Origin: Macrocybe gigantea
Taxonomy: Eukaryota; Basidiomycota; Agaricomycetes; Agaricales; Callistosporiaceae
Reading direction: 5' to 3'
Assembly: GCA_011319805.1 (NCBI GenBank)
Contig: SJRY01000320.1
Location: 310,001-374,000 of the forward strand
DNA length: 64,000 nucleotides
The notes beneath the pieces were generated by a model. That model searched no databases. It worked only from the letters and a program-made list of their open reading frames with translations, and was not told where the DNA came from. Below are positions 33,479 to 45,412 of this stretch, one piece after another; the stretch's first letter is position 1; every line of letters starts with the position of its first letter. Both the position numbers and the translations under genes were made by a program.

Positions 33479-34908
33479 ATGCCTCCACGTACATGCGTTC
33501 TGTGCGCGACCAACAAGGCAATGCTCAAGCGACCAAAGACAGGCCAGCAGATTTGCAGGGACTGCTTCTTCTACGTGTTTGAGACGGAAGTGCACAACAC
33601 CATCACCCAGGCCAACCTCTTCAAGCCTGGAGATCGCGTCGCCATCGGAGCATCGGGTGGCAAAGGTGTGTGCAGTTCAGCCATATGCAAGTCGCGCGGA
33701 TTCCTTGACCGTTTCATTGTACAGACTCCACCGTTCTCGCCTATGTCATGAAAACGCTCAATGAGCGGCACCATTATGGCCTCGAGCTCTTCCTGCTTTC
33801 CATCGACGAGGGCATTACCGGTTACAGGGATGATTCACTTGAGGTGCGCACCCATCTTTAGCTCTTTCCTTTCCCCATTCAAGAGTCCGATCAAACCTCG
33901 CCTGCACCAGACTGTCAAACGCAACCAGCAGCAGTACGATATGCCCCTCAAGATCCTGTCATACGATGAACTGTATGGCTGGACGATGGACAGGATTGTA
34001 TCGCAGATTGGAAAGAAAACAATTGCACATTTTGTGGCGTTTTCCGGCGCAAGCCCTGGATCGCGGTGCTGCCATGCTCAACGTCGACCACATCGTCACG
34101 GGTCACAACGCGGACGACATTGCAGAGACCGTTCTCATGAATAGTGAGCATGTCCGCTGTGAATTCGAAACTCCGACTTATTTACATTCAACTGCAGTCA
34201 TGCGCGGTGACATTGCCCGCTTGGGCCGCTGCACGTCCATATGCACCCAGGGTGAGGATACAATCAGGCGGTCCAAACCCTTCAAATATGCCTATGAGAA
34301 AGAGATAGTCATGTGCGTCTTCAATTTATTTCTTTTCAAAGGATATTTTTTCATTTCCTTGCAGGTATGCCTATTTCAAGAAACTTGACTATTTCTCCAC
34401 CGAATGCATATATTCGCCCGACGCATACCGTGGACACGCCCGAGCGTTCCTCAAAGATCTGGAGGCAGCCCGGCCAAGCGCCATCATTGACATCATTCAT
34501 TCAGGAGAGGCATTTGAAATTCGGGAAGAGGTCAAAGCCAGTCAGAAGACGCAGCGTGAGTGATCCAGCGAATCGCGTTTTTATCTCTCCCGCCGCAACG
34601 AGGTATTCACACGTTTTACTCGTCGTGTGCAGAGACGTGCAAGCGATGCGGGTACATGTCAAGCAACGACCTCTGTAAAGCCTGCACGCTCCTCGAGGGG
34701 CTCGAGCGTGGCATGGCGTCGTCCGGCATCGTGAGTTGCCTGCTTTATCTGTCATCAATCGAACATCATCGACTCACGAAATCCCCAGACTGATCGCGGG
34801 CGCAAAAAGCTAGAAGCAGAAGGTCCAGCGCCAGACAACCTGCGGACGATCCCTTTCTTCCAACCTCCATCGGGAATCGCCTCCATCCCCATCGAGATAC
34901 CATCGTGA
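33479..34908 (+). CDS. CTU1: Cytoplasmic tRNA 2-thiolation protein 1 (Ncs6/Ctu1)
   Basis: Adenylating thiouridylase subunit that forms 2-thiouridine at U34 of Lys, Glu and Gln tRNAs with Ctu2, in the cytosol. An N-terminal CxxC zinc pair ([11 protein letters not shown], then ICRDCFF) is followed by the PP-loop SGGKDST, split by an intron at 33667. Then come [52 protein letters not shown] and [20 protein letters not shown]. The C-terminal zinc ribbon has [16 protein letters not shown]. All splice joints fit. Between GKK (34015) and LDRGAAMLN (34056), where the family has a conserved CxxC-containing block, the frame moves twice. One base is missing in an A-run near 34015-34019 and one near 34047-34053. 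Since the rest is well conserved, assembly deletion is more likely than gene death. About 375 residues. Confidence 0.88.
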
Positions 34909-36030
34909 CTCGATACGTCGCGTTAATGATAATCCCAGAGCAAATCCGCTCAACCTCCACTTTCGACCCGACGACTCACACACGCACACGCCAATTTTAA
35001 CTCCTTTTTCCCCATGCCTGGATCACCTCGCACGCTGGGGAGCAAATGATCAAGGCGAGAGTCTGCAATTATGATCAAGAGATTCCGGAGCATGGTTCCC
35101 AACGAGTCCGATGCGCTCGCTTCCCATCCCGCCGGAACTTTGGAGCTTCTTTCATCTCGTGCCTCTTTCCCCCCCACCGGTCCCCCACCCGATCCCGCCC
35201 CTTTTACCCCTCTCCGCAAATAATCAACAAATCAACAAATAGAATTCCAATTTCGATCAACAGATATCATCTGCACTGACGTTGACGATGGTTCGTGACC
35301 GCTGCTAGCGCGCGTTTTCCCCATCCAGGTCAGTGCAGATCAATGGATCACGCTCGCAGGGATGTGAGAACATGATGCGTCTGTCTTTCGCGTTTTCTTT
35401 GACCCGCTCCCTCTTTTTTTTGTCCCTCACCTGACGAGGTCAAGAGTGCCGGTCTGCGCTTTGTTTTGTTTTCACAGATCAAGCAGACAGCATTTGCATT
35501 GTGATGCACCGGGTCATGGATGGCGCGAACGTCCGATTACAACGGTGTACTTTTACATTGGATTTTCATTGGGGTTATGGAACCATCTACATACATACAA
35601 CATATCCATCTCTGACATTTGAGGAAATATACACGGTCACTGTCCCTACCGTCTAATCAAGTGAGAAAAAAAAAAAAAGGCAATGTCATGCAAAGAAAGA
35701 TTATCGTTTGTAATCCTGGCAAGTGAGCGAGAGATAAAAAGAATATGTATGTAGTACACGAACGTGGAGGCAATAGTAGCAATAGTAGTCTTAGGGTCCG
35801 TTAAATATGCGACTAGTGTAAAATAAAATGGAAAGAGTACAGGGCGAAGGAACGGAAGAAGGGCGAATCGAAATAGTCAAATTCTCGTGGTCTGTGATCA
35901 TCGGCGTCTTCCAATTCGTGTATGGCGTATCGTTTTCGTTTTCGTATCTCGTGGTCTGCAAGCGTCATCCGATCCCGTCTCCGCAACGCCTCAACGGCAT
36001 CCCCGCATCAACGACTGTAACGCACACGCA
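34909..36030. other. Convergent intergenic region
   Basis: 1.1 kb between the CTU1 stop and the MDR gene stop. It contains an A-run near 35666 and scattered AT-rich sequence, but no recognisable gene. Confidence 0.5.
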
Positions 36031-39000
36031 TCAGCTAACAACCTTGACGACGACCGTCCCACCATCCACAAGCGGCGTGCCAAGTCTCGGCCTCCTCCCA
36101 TCGGCAGGACCAGCAAGCGCCCGAGGGGCCCTCTCAAGCGGCACGACGCGCTCCACACCGGGGCTCGAACAGCCGACGAACGGCTTCACGTCCTCCTCCA
36201 CCGCCATCCTGAGCACCGCACCCAAGCTCTCCCGCACGTTGTCGCCTTCCCAGTCCACGTCCTGCGCAGCGCTCACCCACGCGTACCCGACCTCGGGCAG
36301 CTTCTGTTTCGAGTACGCGGTCGCAGAAGCCGACGCCGACGCAGATGCAGACGAAGACGACGAGGACAAACCAAAGTTGAACGCGCGCAACCCGGCGCGA
36401 AAGTGGTCGCCCGCCGTCGGGATCGTGCGCCAAGGATAATCCCCCACAAGCGTGGTAAACTGCTTCACGCTCGCTCTGCCACCACCACCGCCACCACCGG
36501 ACCGCGTCGACTTGCCGTCCTTTCTTTGCGATTTCCTGCCCTTGTCCTCGGCGAGTGCGGTCGTAGTCGACCGGAGCAGCCTCTCGGACGCCTCACGGAT
36601 CTCCTTTCCGCCGATCGTGTCCAAAACAGCGTCGAACGCTTCGCCCTCGGCGCAAAGCCTCTCAATGGCACGAACCGCCGCGCCACGCCCATCGTCCCAC
36701 TCTGCGTCCTCCCCATCGTCAAAAATAACCTCTTCACCTCCCCACGCGCGCACCCTGTCCTCGATCGCACGCATGCCCGCCGCATACCGATCCCGGTCTT
36801 CCTCGTCCCTTTCTTCTTCCTCGCCATCCGCAGCAATCTCGTGCCTCAAACACGAATACGGGACATGCACGCAGACCCTCCAGCCGCGCCTCACCAGCAT
36901 CTGCACCGCCATCGCCCCGGCACCATCGTGCCCTCTGAGCACAAACACCCTCCTCGACGCGCCGTTTCTCGAATCCTCCCGCGTCACATGCTGCTGCGTC
37001 TTCCTCCTCCAACCCATCACCTGCCCATACGTCGGCCCAACAGCATCCACGCTGTCAAAATCCTGCTCTTCCCACGCCTCCTCCTCACGCACGTTCGAAA
37101 ACGCAAACACCAAAGTCCGCATCGCGCGGTACGCGGGCACACCGCACGCCGGGAGGAGCGCCATCTCGTCCACCGTCAACGGCGCGAGGTGCTGCCGCCG
37201 GACCTCGTTTACGTCCGCATGGACTGTCTTGCGCAAGAGGTACGTCGGCGTCGAGCTGTGATCCTCCGCATACGGGTCGCGATTCGCAGTTCGGATGCTC
37301 GATGAGGACGGCGAGGAGGCCGAGGACCGCGTCGCGGAGCGTACCGACGGCGATCGGGAGGGACCTGCGGCTGCATTGTTCGTGTTCGGAGACGGCTGAA
37401 GCGGCGGCGTTGCGGTCAAGGTCTGGGAAGATGGTGTGCTGCTGACCGACGAGACAGGATCAGGATGCATCCTAGGATGTGGAATGCGATGAACGCGATG
37501 CCTGTCGACGACGACAAACTCTGCCAACGCGCCAGACTATAAATACAACGGCACGCTTGATTAGCACGGCGTACAAGAATAGCAACAACGAAAAAAGAAA
37601 AAAAAAAAACACAGCCAAACCTTTTTCAAGTCGAGCAAGCCGACGACCCATTCGCCTCTCTTGAGCTCCGTCTCGTCGACTTCCCATCCGCACTCGAGCA
37701 CCCTCCCGACAAAGCTCCTGCCCGGGATGTGCCGGACGCCAGCTGCGACCTGAGGTGTGTGCTCGGGAGACGGGATCTGCATGCCGCCGAACCGGCCCAA
37801 CGTCGAGCGCAGGCTGAGGCTCCTCTTTGGCGTGGTCGGGGACGTGTTGCCTGTCGACGTCGTCGTGTTGGTCGGGGTCGTCGTCAGCGAGTGCAATGTC
37901 CCGTTGGCGCTCTTCTCTCTGCCTGCCCCGGCACTTCCATGCGCAGCTCCAAAGACCAACCTGTAGTCGACGCCATCGACACCGACGGCCCACACCTGGA
38001 CGAGCACGCTCTCGCTGGGGACATGGCTAGGCGGTTTCCGATAGCTCGTGAATCCCAACGGGACGTCCGACTCGCTGAGCACATTCCCACTGACACCAGG
38101 AGCTGCACTATCGCTCTTGCTCCGAAAGCGGTCTTCTGACGCCGCCTTCTCTCTAAACATGGATTCAGGACCCCGAGAAGGCCGCGAGGCAGGAGAAGCT
38201 ACCGAAGCAGCATGGAAACTGCTACCGCCGTTCATCCCAACCTTCTTAAACAGACCCAGGATCTTCCTGCTCGGACTGGACCCGTTAAGGAGGCCGTTCG
38301 CTCCTCCGCCACTCGAGCTGCTGCCGCCGCTCAGCCCTCTCACAACCTCTATGGTGGCCATCGTCGTTTGAGCAATGCCGCTCCGTGTGAGGTCTACCTT
38401 GCCGTCTATGCCGACACCGGGACTCGACGAAAAGTAGAGCGACGCGCGCTTGTTCGGCACGCTGGCCTGGGCAAAGGGGATCGGAGCTCTAGGAAGCACG
38501 AGGGAGGTGTATCCTGGGGTGCCATTTGATGGGATGTCGCCGAGGGTGAAGGTGGGCAAGGAAGAAGTGGTTGGGTGGAAAGGATCTGTCGAGGAAGACG
38601 CATACTTGCTGCTTCGGTGCGACAGCGTGGACGCGTATGCGGTCGAGGGTGCACCGTGATAGAAGAAGGAAGAAGACGAGGCATGGGAAGGTGGGAGCAG
38701 GCGAGGGGAAGACGAGTGGCCTAGCGATCGCGATCGTCGATGGTACAGTCTGGGTTGCTCGGGTATTGTCTTTGAAGAGACGGAGGTCGCTCTGGTGTGC
38801 GACATGCGACCATAACCATTGAGAGATGTAGAAGAAGGCGAAGGCGTGGATATGAGGACGCTGCTTCTCGGGGCGTGGCCCTGGACACGTAAATTACGGC
38901 CCTGCTCGTCCTCCTCCATGAGGACGGTCATGCTGCTCATGATGCTGGGCGTCGCTTTTGAGATGGACTTTGCGATAGGAGAGTGGGGTTTGGTACGAGT

Positions 39001-39938
39001 CTGAGATGGCGGTGCGGGAGAAGGGCGGGGTTTCGGGATGGCGGAGCCGTCGGCGTTCTCTGGGTCTTTGGCAGCGGGACGGCGTTTTCGCGATGCGGAG
39101 GAAGCGGAGGACGATAGCGTCGTGGTGGAAACGGAGTCTGGAGGCGATAACCACCTGACATCCTTGGACCAGTCTTGGCCGATGTGTTTATTCACAGGGA
39201 GATGCGGCGCAGCACGATGTTTAGGATGGCCCGCGGAGACGGAGGACGATGCTGTGCTGCCGGTGTGATGTCCAGAATCGGACTGGACGGGGGTGGTCAC
39301 GCGGGTAGAGTCAGACATGGACAAGGAGAAGAGCGAGTTGACGTCGAGAGAGGTGGTGGAGATGGATGCGGAGGAGCTGCTCGCACGGGAGTTTGGCAGC
39401 GGCGTCGTCGTCGATTTGACTCTGATTGGCGAGGGCGGTTTTGAGGAAGACGGCTGGACAAAGGTGGACGAGGCCATTGACGTGCGGGGTGACGCATTCG
39501 GGGTATAAAAGACGTCGTGGTCAGAGTCAGAGTCAGAGTCAGAGCGAGGATCGGGCTCGTCCTTTGGCTTCTCTTCGGTGATTGCGGGGCGCTTCTTCTC
39601 GTTGTCAACGTTCGAATTCTGCACCTGATCCCAAGACACGCGCAGCAACCAAGAACGGGAAAAAAAATAAAAATAAAACGAAGGAAAAAAAAACAAACAT
39701 GCCATCAGTTTACGATGCACACGCCCAATTACGGAACGAACCTTGTTTGAATAAAGCGCTGCTGCGCTGCCCGGCGGCGGCGGTACGACGTCTGCGCGGA
39801 CGGGGATGGGTTGCCATGAGTCTCGGTCGCAATCCGAACCATGTCTCTCTTGGTCGAGTAATAAGCTTTTTCGTGCGGAAACGAGTATGTCTGGGAAGGC
39901 CTTCCAAGGAGCGTCTGCAAGAGGGTTGGCTTCGCCAT
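36031..39938 (-). CDS. MDR-superfamily (zinc-less) oxidoreductase with a long disordered N-terminus
   Basis: Medium-chain dehydrogenase/reductase-like protein of about 1,200 residues. The first exon encodes a short conserved start (MAKPTLLQTLLGRPSQTYSF). A Ser/Pro-rich, probably disordered region of some 480 residues follows. The GroES-like half then begins near 38000 (ESVLVQVWAVGVDGVDYRLV, RHIPGRSFVGRVLECGWEVD). After the intron at about 37530-37620 comes GALAEFVVVD, then LTVDEMALLPACGVPAYRAM and a nucleotide-binding strand RRVFVLRGHDGAGAMAVQML. FDAVLDTIGG follows, and the protein ends VVVKVVS. No zinc ligands of alcohol dehydrogenases are seen. In the first exon the frame must shift by one base near 39798-39815: downstream it reads VVPPPPGSAAALYSNK up to the donor, a typical stretch. 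Enzymatic activity and substrate are unknown, and the long insertions in the cofactor half make a regulatory role possible. Confidence 0.75.
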
Positions 39939-40305
39939 GGCTGGCGGCGAGGTCTATATGTACGCCGAGCCGAACAAACGAGCGACGGGCGACGAGGACG
40001 ACGGCGACGACGTTGAGAATGACGACGTCACTTCATCACACTTATTTGCTTCCGAGCCTCGAGTCCAAATAACAGCACAGCCACTGACATATCCTAACCA
40101 ATGGATTTGTATGTCGAGAATGCGAGGAGCACCTCTTTAAACCAATGTTTCACTGACGGATATCATTCAACGACTGCAACAGCCAACATCCTGTACAATT
40201 TTCAATGTTTCAATCGACAGGCGCTCTATCGCCGCGACGGGCGTCTAAACGTGGGACATTCTCTGGACGCGTGCATCTTGACCTAGAATCGATGTCGATA
40301 CGACC
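39939..40305. promoter_or_regulatory. Shared upstream region of the MDR gene and the zinc-ribbon gene
   Basis: 367 bases between two divergent start codons, presumed promoters and leaders. No ORF or repeat recognised. Confidence 0.4.
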
Positions 40306-42303
40306 ATGGATCTCTTCACCGACGACGACGACGAGCTTGAATCTCTCAGCTCGCTAACCAGCTTATCCTCATCGTCATACTCTTCCGATTCGCCGCCACC
40401 AGCAGAACCATCCCCGAAGAAGCGTCAGCGCCAGCCCAAGGTCTATGTCAGCGTCCCCCGTTGCGCTATCGCGTCGTAGCCGCAGCAAGCGCAGCTAGCG
40501 ATCCAGCTCGTCAAAAGGTCTCGGTGAGCGTTCAACAGATCACCTCCCTCGAAGAGGCAAAAAAAAAAAAAAACCAGATCGCTGACCATCGCTCCAGCAA
40601 CCAACCTCACCTCCTCAACCCAGCCAACACACCACCACCACAGACAGACCACGCGTCGCAACAATCAATTCCGAGTCGGAACCACCAACCAAAACGCCTC
40701 CACACGCGCCATCCACGACCGACGTCCTCAAGCATCTGCACTTTACCAAAACCAATTCCAAGCCCAACCGCTCGCCTCTGCCGTCCGCTCTGCCTGGCCA
40801 TCCGAGCCCCCGGCACCAGCACCAGCACGAAGAGCACGCCTCGGACGCGTCCGCACAGCACCTGGCCCACCTGATCAACCTCGCCACCGGGGCCAGCACG
40901 CGGAGCAGCTCCGCGCCTCTGCCTCCGTCGCATCCAGGGTCGCCATCCGTGCCCCAGTCCGACACAGTCCCTGCAGACCTCATCACGGAGATCATCAGAC
41001 ATACCGTCAAGGTGACCTTGAAAGAATTCGCCCGCTGCCTGGTATGTAGGCACCCTCTTCGAATGCTCTCTGAACGGACTGTTCCATTCTGACGATAGCC
41101 GACCTTTCAGGTCATATGCCCATCTTGCCAGCAACAGTTCACTGTGCGTCATCTTTATTCAAGCTACTTAACATCTACTTAGAATAACCACGATGCCAGC
41201 CGTCCAATGCTAACGAAACAGTACTGCCTGTCTTGTGACTCGTCTGCCGCGTACTCACACTTTCCCAGAGTCATCGTCTCCAAACGAATCAATGGCAGCG
41301 GCCAGAGCCCAACGGCAACTCCCACAACGCGCCGCATCACACCACGAGTGCAGAAAATGGTTATCGGGTACGATCTTCAATCCATCCTAACCGATCCCGT
41401 AACGTACGACTGACTTCATTCTAGCGTCATGCACTGAATAACATGGGCCCAGAAAAATGCGATGCAAAGCCTGACCGCCTCCCTCAGCAGCGCTACTACG
41501 CGCAAGGTTCCTACCCACCCGAGTACCCGTCCTCCCCTCGGCACCACGACGGCTGGTCTAGGTCGAGGCGACACGAAGACACAACAGCCGAGCACCGACA
41601 ACGCGTTTCCAGCACCAGTGAACCGTATCAGACCATCGGAAAGCGAAAGTGGTCCGCGTTCTGTCAGGACCGCGCGAGTGCGCAGGAGGCGCCGAGTCCG
41701 AGCCGTCGTCAAAGCCAGGACAAGCCCGAGGACGTTACGGGTCTGTCGGGCTTGGGGGCTGTCGATCGAAGCGCGGGATGGGGATACGTCTTGCAGACTC
41801 CTTTGGTCGAACGCCCTCATTACCACATGCGTAATCATCATCGACCTCAGCACCATCCTCACCTCAACTCCAACCATCGTCCCGAGTCTGAATATCAACA
41901 TCACCACTACCACCGTCGCGACTCACCCCGCCCCCGCTCGACTTCGCCTGCGCATAGCGGCACCTTCCTCGACCGCAACGGCAAATCGGAAGAGGACGGC
42001 CAGCTCATGTATGCATCGCCCAGCCCGGGCTGGCGAACGGGTTACACCTACATGGCATTATCGCCAGCGCCGTCTCGGTCGTCCCCGCCCCCACCTCCGC
42101 CCCAGCCTCGTATTTCACCTCCACCCTTGCCTCGTTATCCGCCCCTAACCCCTCATCCTGCACCAGCCCCGCCCACGACCAGTAAAACAACGCCCCCACG
42201 CCCATGCTCGTCTGGAGGGAGAGCAGGAACGCGAACGGAAGGGGAAACACGAGATGGGAGGACTGGGGTCAGGGCATCCCCCGTGGTGGCAGCTAGGAAA
42301 TGA
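40306..42303 (+). CDS. Hypothetical protein with a CxxC zinc pair and low-complexity tail
   Basis: Unrecognised gene. The first exon starts MDLFTDDDDELESLSSLTSL and continues through a basic KKRQRQPK block. Reading on requires one extra C in the C5 run at 40455-40459, giving LRYRVVAAASAASDPARQK up to a donor at about 40524. Later exons carry TDVLKHLHFTKTNSKPN and LITEIIRHTVKVTLKEFARC, then two CxxC pairs (ICPSC and YCLSC) separated by an intron whose branch-like CTAAC lies 8 bases before the acceptor (about 41144-41221). The final exon (about 41428-42303) is His/Pro/Arg-rich and low complexity. The four cysteines suggest a small zinc ribbon in a nuclear protein; this is inference. Exon choice downstream of 41370 is uncertain because two frames stay open. 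Confidence 0.45.
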
Positions 42304-42857
42304 TTCTGGTGACTTCAAAGAAGATATAGATCTGGATCTGGATCCGGAGTGAAGGTTCGCAACTCGCTTTGAGCTCGTCTGGCCTTGTGCCGTGTGCTAG
42401 ATGCTCGGACCACGGAGACTATTATAGTTCGATGTTGGATGCTGCTAGGCCATTTTCGCGTGGATTAGTCGGAGAATTTTGTTTTAGGGTTGGTGGAGAA
42501 GCGTCTTTTGTACCACGTTGGAACCTGAAACTCAACGATACCTGGTGACCTGTGCATAATGAATGCTCGCTTTCCGGTCACAACATCGTTTCCTGATCAC
42601 CAGATAACAGCTGAGGCACTGCATTGGGCGATTCTTTTGTTCATTTGCGGCAGTGACGCGGAACACTAATTATCGAGTTCAACCGTAGGAAAACTTGGGA
42701 CGCTTTCGCCAACACCTCAACTTCTACCACATATCGTGTGATGAAATGTAGTTAACCGAGGCCCAAAACAGAAATTCAGAATAGGGGATATTGACGACCT
42801 TGATGCAGATGCCTGTTACACAACCAAGCCAGAGGCTGCACACGAAGTCGGGCGCCT
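42304..42857. other. Convergent intergenic region
   Basis: 554 bases without an ORF of note, between convergent stop codons. Confidence 0.5.
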
Positions 42858-44563
42858 TCAACTGAAGGCTACCGCTAAAGCGTAATTGTCGAGCGACCAC
42901 GCAAGCATATTCCAGAGCTTTTCGACATTTTCTATGCGTTGCATGAAGCCCTGGAGGCCGAGAGGGTGAGGTACTTGCGAGTCCGAAGGGCCTTTGTACC
43001 TACCGCTCGAGTTCCAGCTCTTTTCATCGCCTTCATGCCTTCTTGCAGTTCGATCGCATCCGACCTGATCTAAGTATTGCCTCACAGTTAGACGCGTCGA
43101 GTCCTAGCCATGTTTAACCGAAAGCATTACCAGTCCCCAGATTTGCTGCATTGTGCCTATCCTCGTTAGCACACTGTCGAAGGTGCCATTAAGGGACCTA
43201 ATGTCGTTGCTGATGGCTTGAATCTCCTTCCGGTGTACCGCCGATCGTCGCGTTGTCTTTCAAGATTTTGGATCTCTTGGCGGGTCTCTGGAGAATCGGC
43301 AAGCTGCCGTAAGTATTGTCGCCCTGACAAACTAGGTGCCAACCCGTACTGTTTATTTCTTGTTTGCGCTCCTCCATACCAGCCTTGATACCGAAACCGA
43401 GGGCACCAACTCCGGCGATCTGTGCGTATGTTAGCTGCTGCGGTCAGGGAACTTGGGGAACAATCAACGCCATACGAGAAGAATTCCCGCCGCCCAGGGA
43501 GCGACTGCCTTGAGGGCTAGGATGGCTCCTACCCCAAAAGAGGCACATCCTACTACTTTGAGTGTGTTCGGTGCAAAAATATTTGAGAGGGCCGATAACT
43601 ATGTTCATTTTAAGATAGAGTCAGAGTTTTCAGGGTAAGAATCCCTGACGTACAAAGCTTTCCAGCCTGGCGCCCAGTCTGTCATCGTCATCGACTGTTT
43701 ATGTAGCCATTCTTACCTCTGAAGCTTTGCCCGTAAGATTCCGAGATTGGAATTGATAACATCGATACAGTTTTGCGTTTCCTTGCCGTTCCTGGTGACG
43801 TTGGAGATCATGAAATCCTTGAAGTTATTTATTGCTTGTCCTAGGCGAAGAAATTCTCTGGCTTTGTCGCAGCTGTTCCGATGTATTTCGTCTAATTCCT
43901 AGGCATTGGCAGCATTAACGTGGATCACGTTAACAACGCTGACAAGATCACTGGATAGAGCATTTCGTGTCAACCTACCTCAATATAGATCTGTAGCTCG
44001 AGTTTCTTGTCGTCAAAAGACACATTGGGATCATGAAAGAGTGGAATAATGTTCTTCAACATATCTGCATGACGTTGCATAGGCAAGCGATGTCGGGGAG
44101 GAAAAGGTAAACCTGACCTTCGATCTTGGCTCTCAGACGTATTGCAGTCATCTGTGAGTTGAACAGCAGCTCGGTGTAGAACTTATCCACGATCAGTTGG
44201 CGGCCTTTGGACAGAGGGGTTAAAACCGTTCACCTCATGAATTTTGACCCATTGTGGCTGGAACTTCAAAATACTGCCCTTTGTATCTCGCAAACGTTCC
44301 TTTTCGTCGATTATCCGAAGAGCATCGCCAATCTTTGCGAAATCATTCTCTATTTGTAGAACCGTCGCAGACAGGTTCTTCAATTCTTCTCTGATTTGAA
44401 TCCTGAACGTCGGATCCGACGCCTTCGAAGCAATGCTGCGTTGAAAGGCCAAGACTCGCTCCTCATCTGGCGGGTTGAGCTCCAACTCTGCTATAAGAGA
44501 GGCGAGGTCCTTCTCTTGAAGTTGAACGAAATTATCTCCGAGCAGCACATCGACCGCAGCCAT
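42858..44563 (-). CDS. Helical protein with coiled coils around a hydrophobic hairpin (candidate pore-forming component)
   Basis: Unnamed gene with about nine short exons and no recognised family signature. The N-terminal part (44563 to about 43690) is almost entirely amphipathic helix, for example NLSATVLQIENDFAKIGDAL and ELDEIHRNSCDKAREFLRL. A hydrophobic region follows at about 43395-43590: one segment contains VVGCASFGVGAILALKAVAP and the other AQIAGVGALGFGIKAG. The C-terminal part returns to coiled coil (IQAISNDIRSLNGTFDSVL) and ends in a Trp-containing helix before the stop at 42858. No signal peptide is visible. A helical bundle with a central membrane hairpin is the layout of alpha-helical pore-forming proteins such as the ClyA/XaxAB type; this is analogy of architecture, not a family match. 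The frame is broken near 43236-43246 and 44205-44225, by assembly error or decay. Confidence 0.55.
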
Positions 44564-45412
44564 GACGAATGTTTGAATGAGGTAAGATGCAGTTGGATGG
44601 TCGACGCAAGCTTCTACATATACGGGTTCAGACCTCCGCAGCAGGTTCAGCGGGCGTTAATCACCACGAGGCGGCCTCATTTCCTTTAGCATGAGCGTGA
44701 TTAAATGTTAATCGGTGTCCTGTTGGAGTGCTGTGGTATACTTGTGATTCTGATAGCAAAAGAAGGGACGGAATTGTACTGACGAGGCGGAGGTATTTGA
44801 TCGAGGTCTTGGCTTGATACTGACCTGTTTTGGTCGAAGCATGGCGGGTTTTGTGAATAGTATGTGCAAGTCTCTTCCATTTAGGCGCCAATTCGTTATG
44901 TGAAAGGTGACCAGAACGTTCACAGGTTTCCATCAGGACTTGGTCCACGAGGCTTCCCGGAAAGCAATGTGATAGGTTCGATTGTCGCGATCTTTGAACT
45001 ATATGCCTTGGTCGACCCCCACCTGTTTTCAAACCGTCTGCTGGTCACATTAATGCAGTGTATGGCGCATTAATAACGAAAACATACGCAAGTTTGTGTG
45101 TGAAGCGAGGAAAAAGACACCGTAACGCGATCCCAGATGAAAGTAGCAGACGAACGACAGCGTCTACTTCATGTCCGCCGAGCTTCTCGAGCTTCTTTGC
45201 CTGGCTGATAGAAAGGAATGTCGACGATTCACTGCATTCACAAAGCTAAACCAGTTCGGCTGACCCCCAATGTGGAGATACCCTGTGTAAAAAACGCCCG
45301 CAGCTGCAACGTGTTGAACACCTGTTCGAGAAACATCAACACTTCGTCTAGATACTTTAACGGAATCGACCATAATCGCATCGTATCCACATCCAACTCT
45401 GAGCGCGCCTCC
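44564..45412. promoter_or_regulatory. Region between the two divergent helical genes
   Basis: 849 bases between divergent starts, presumably with both promoters. An in-frame ATG at 45218 could begin a longer form of the right-hand gene. No other gene, repeat or RNA is recognised. Confidence 0.4.

Noticed and set aside
35887..37305. 472-codon plus-strand open frame
   Set aside because: Arg/Pro-rich shadow of the MDR gene on the other strand; the minus strand carries clear MDR motifs.
39520..39546. GTCAGA hexamer repeat
   Set aside because: Encodes an acidic Ser-Asp repeat in the MDR gene; no sign of a mobile or regulatory element.
41462..42148. Alternative plus-strand frame in the last exon of the zinc-ribbon gene
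   Set aside because: Could be the true frame if another base is missing, but it lacks any motif; I kept the frame that joins the upstream exon and noted the uncertainty.
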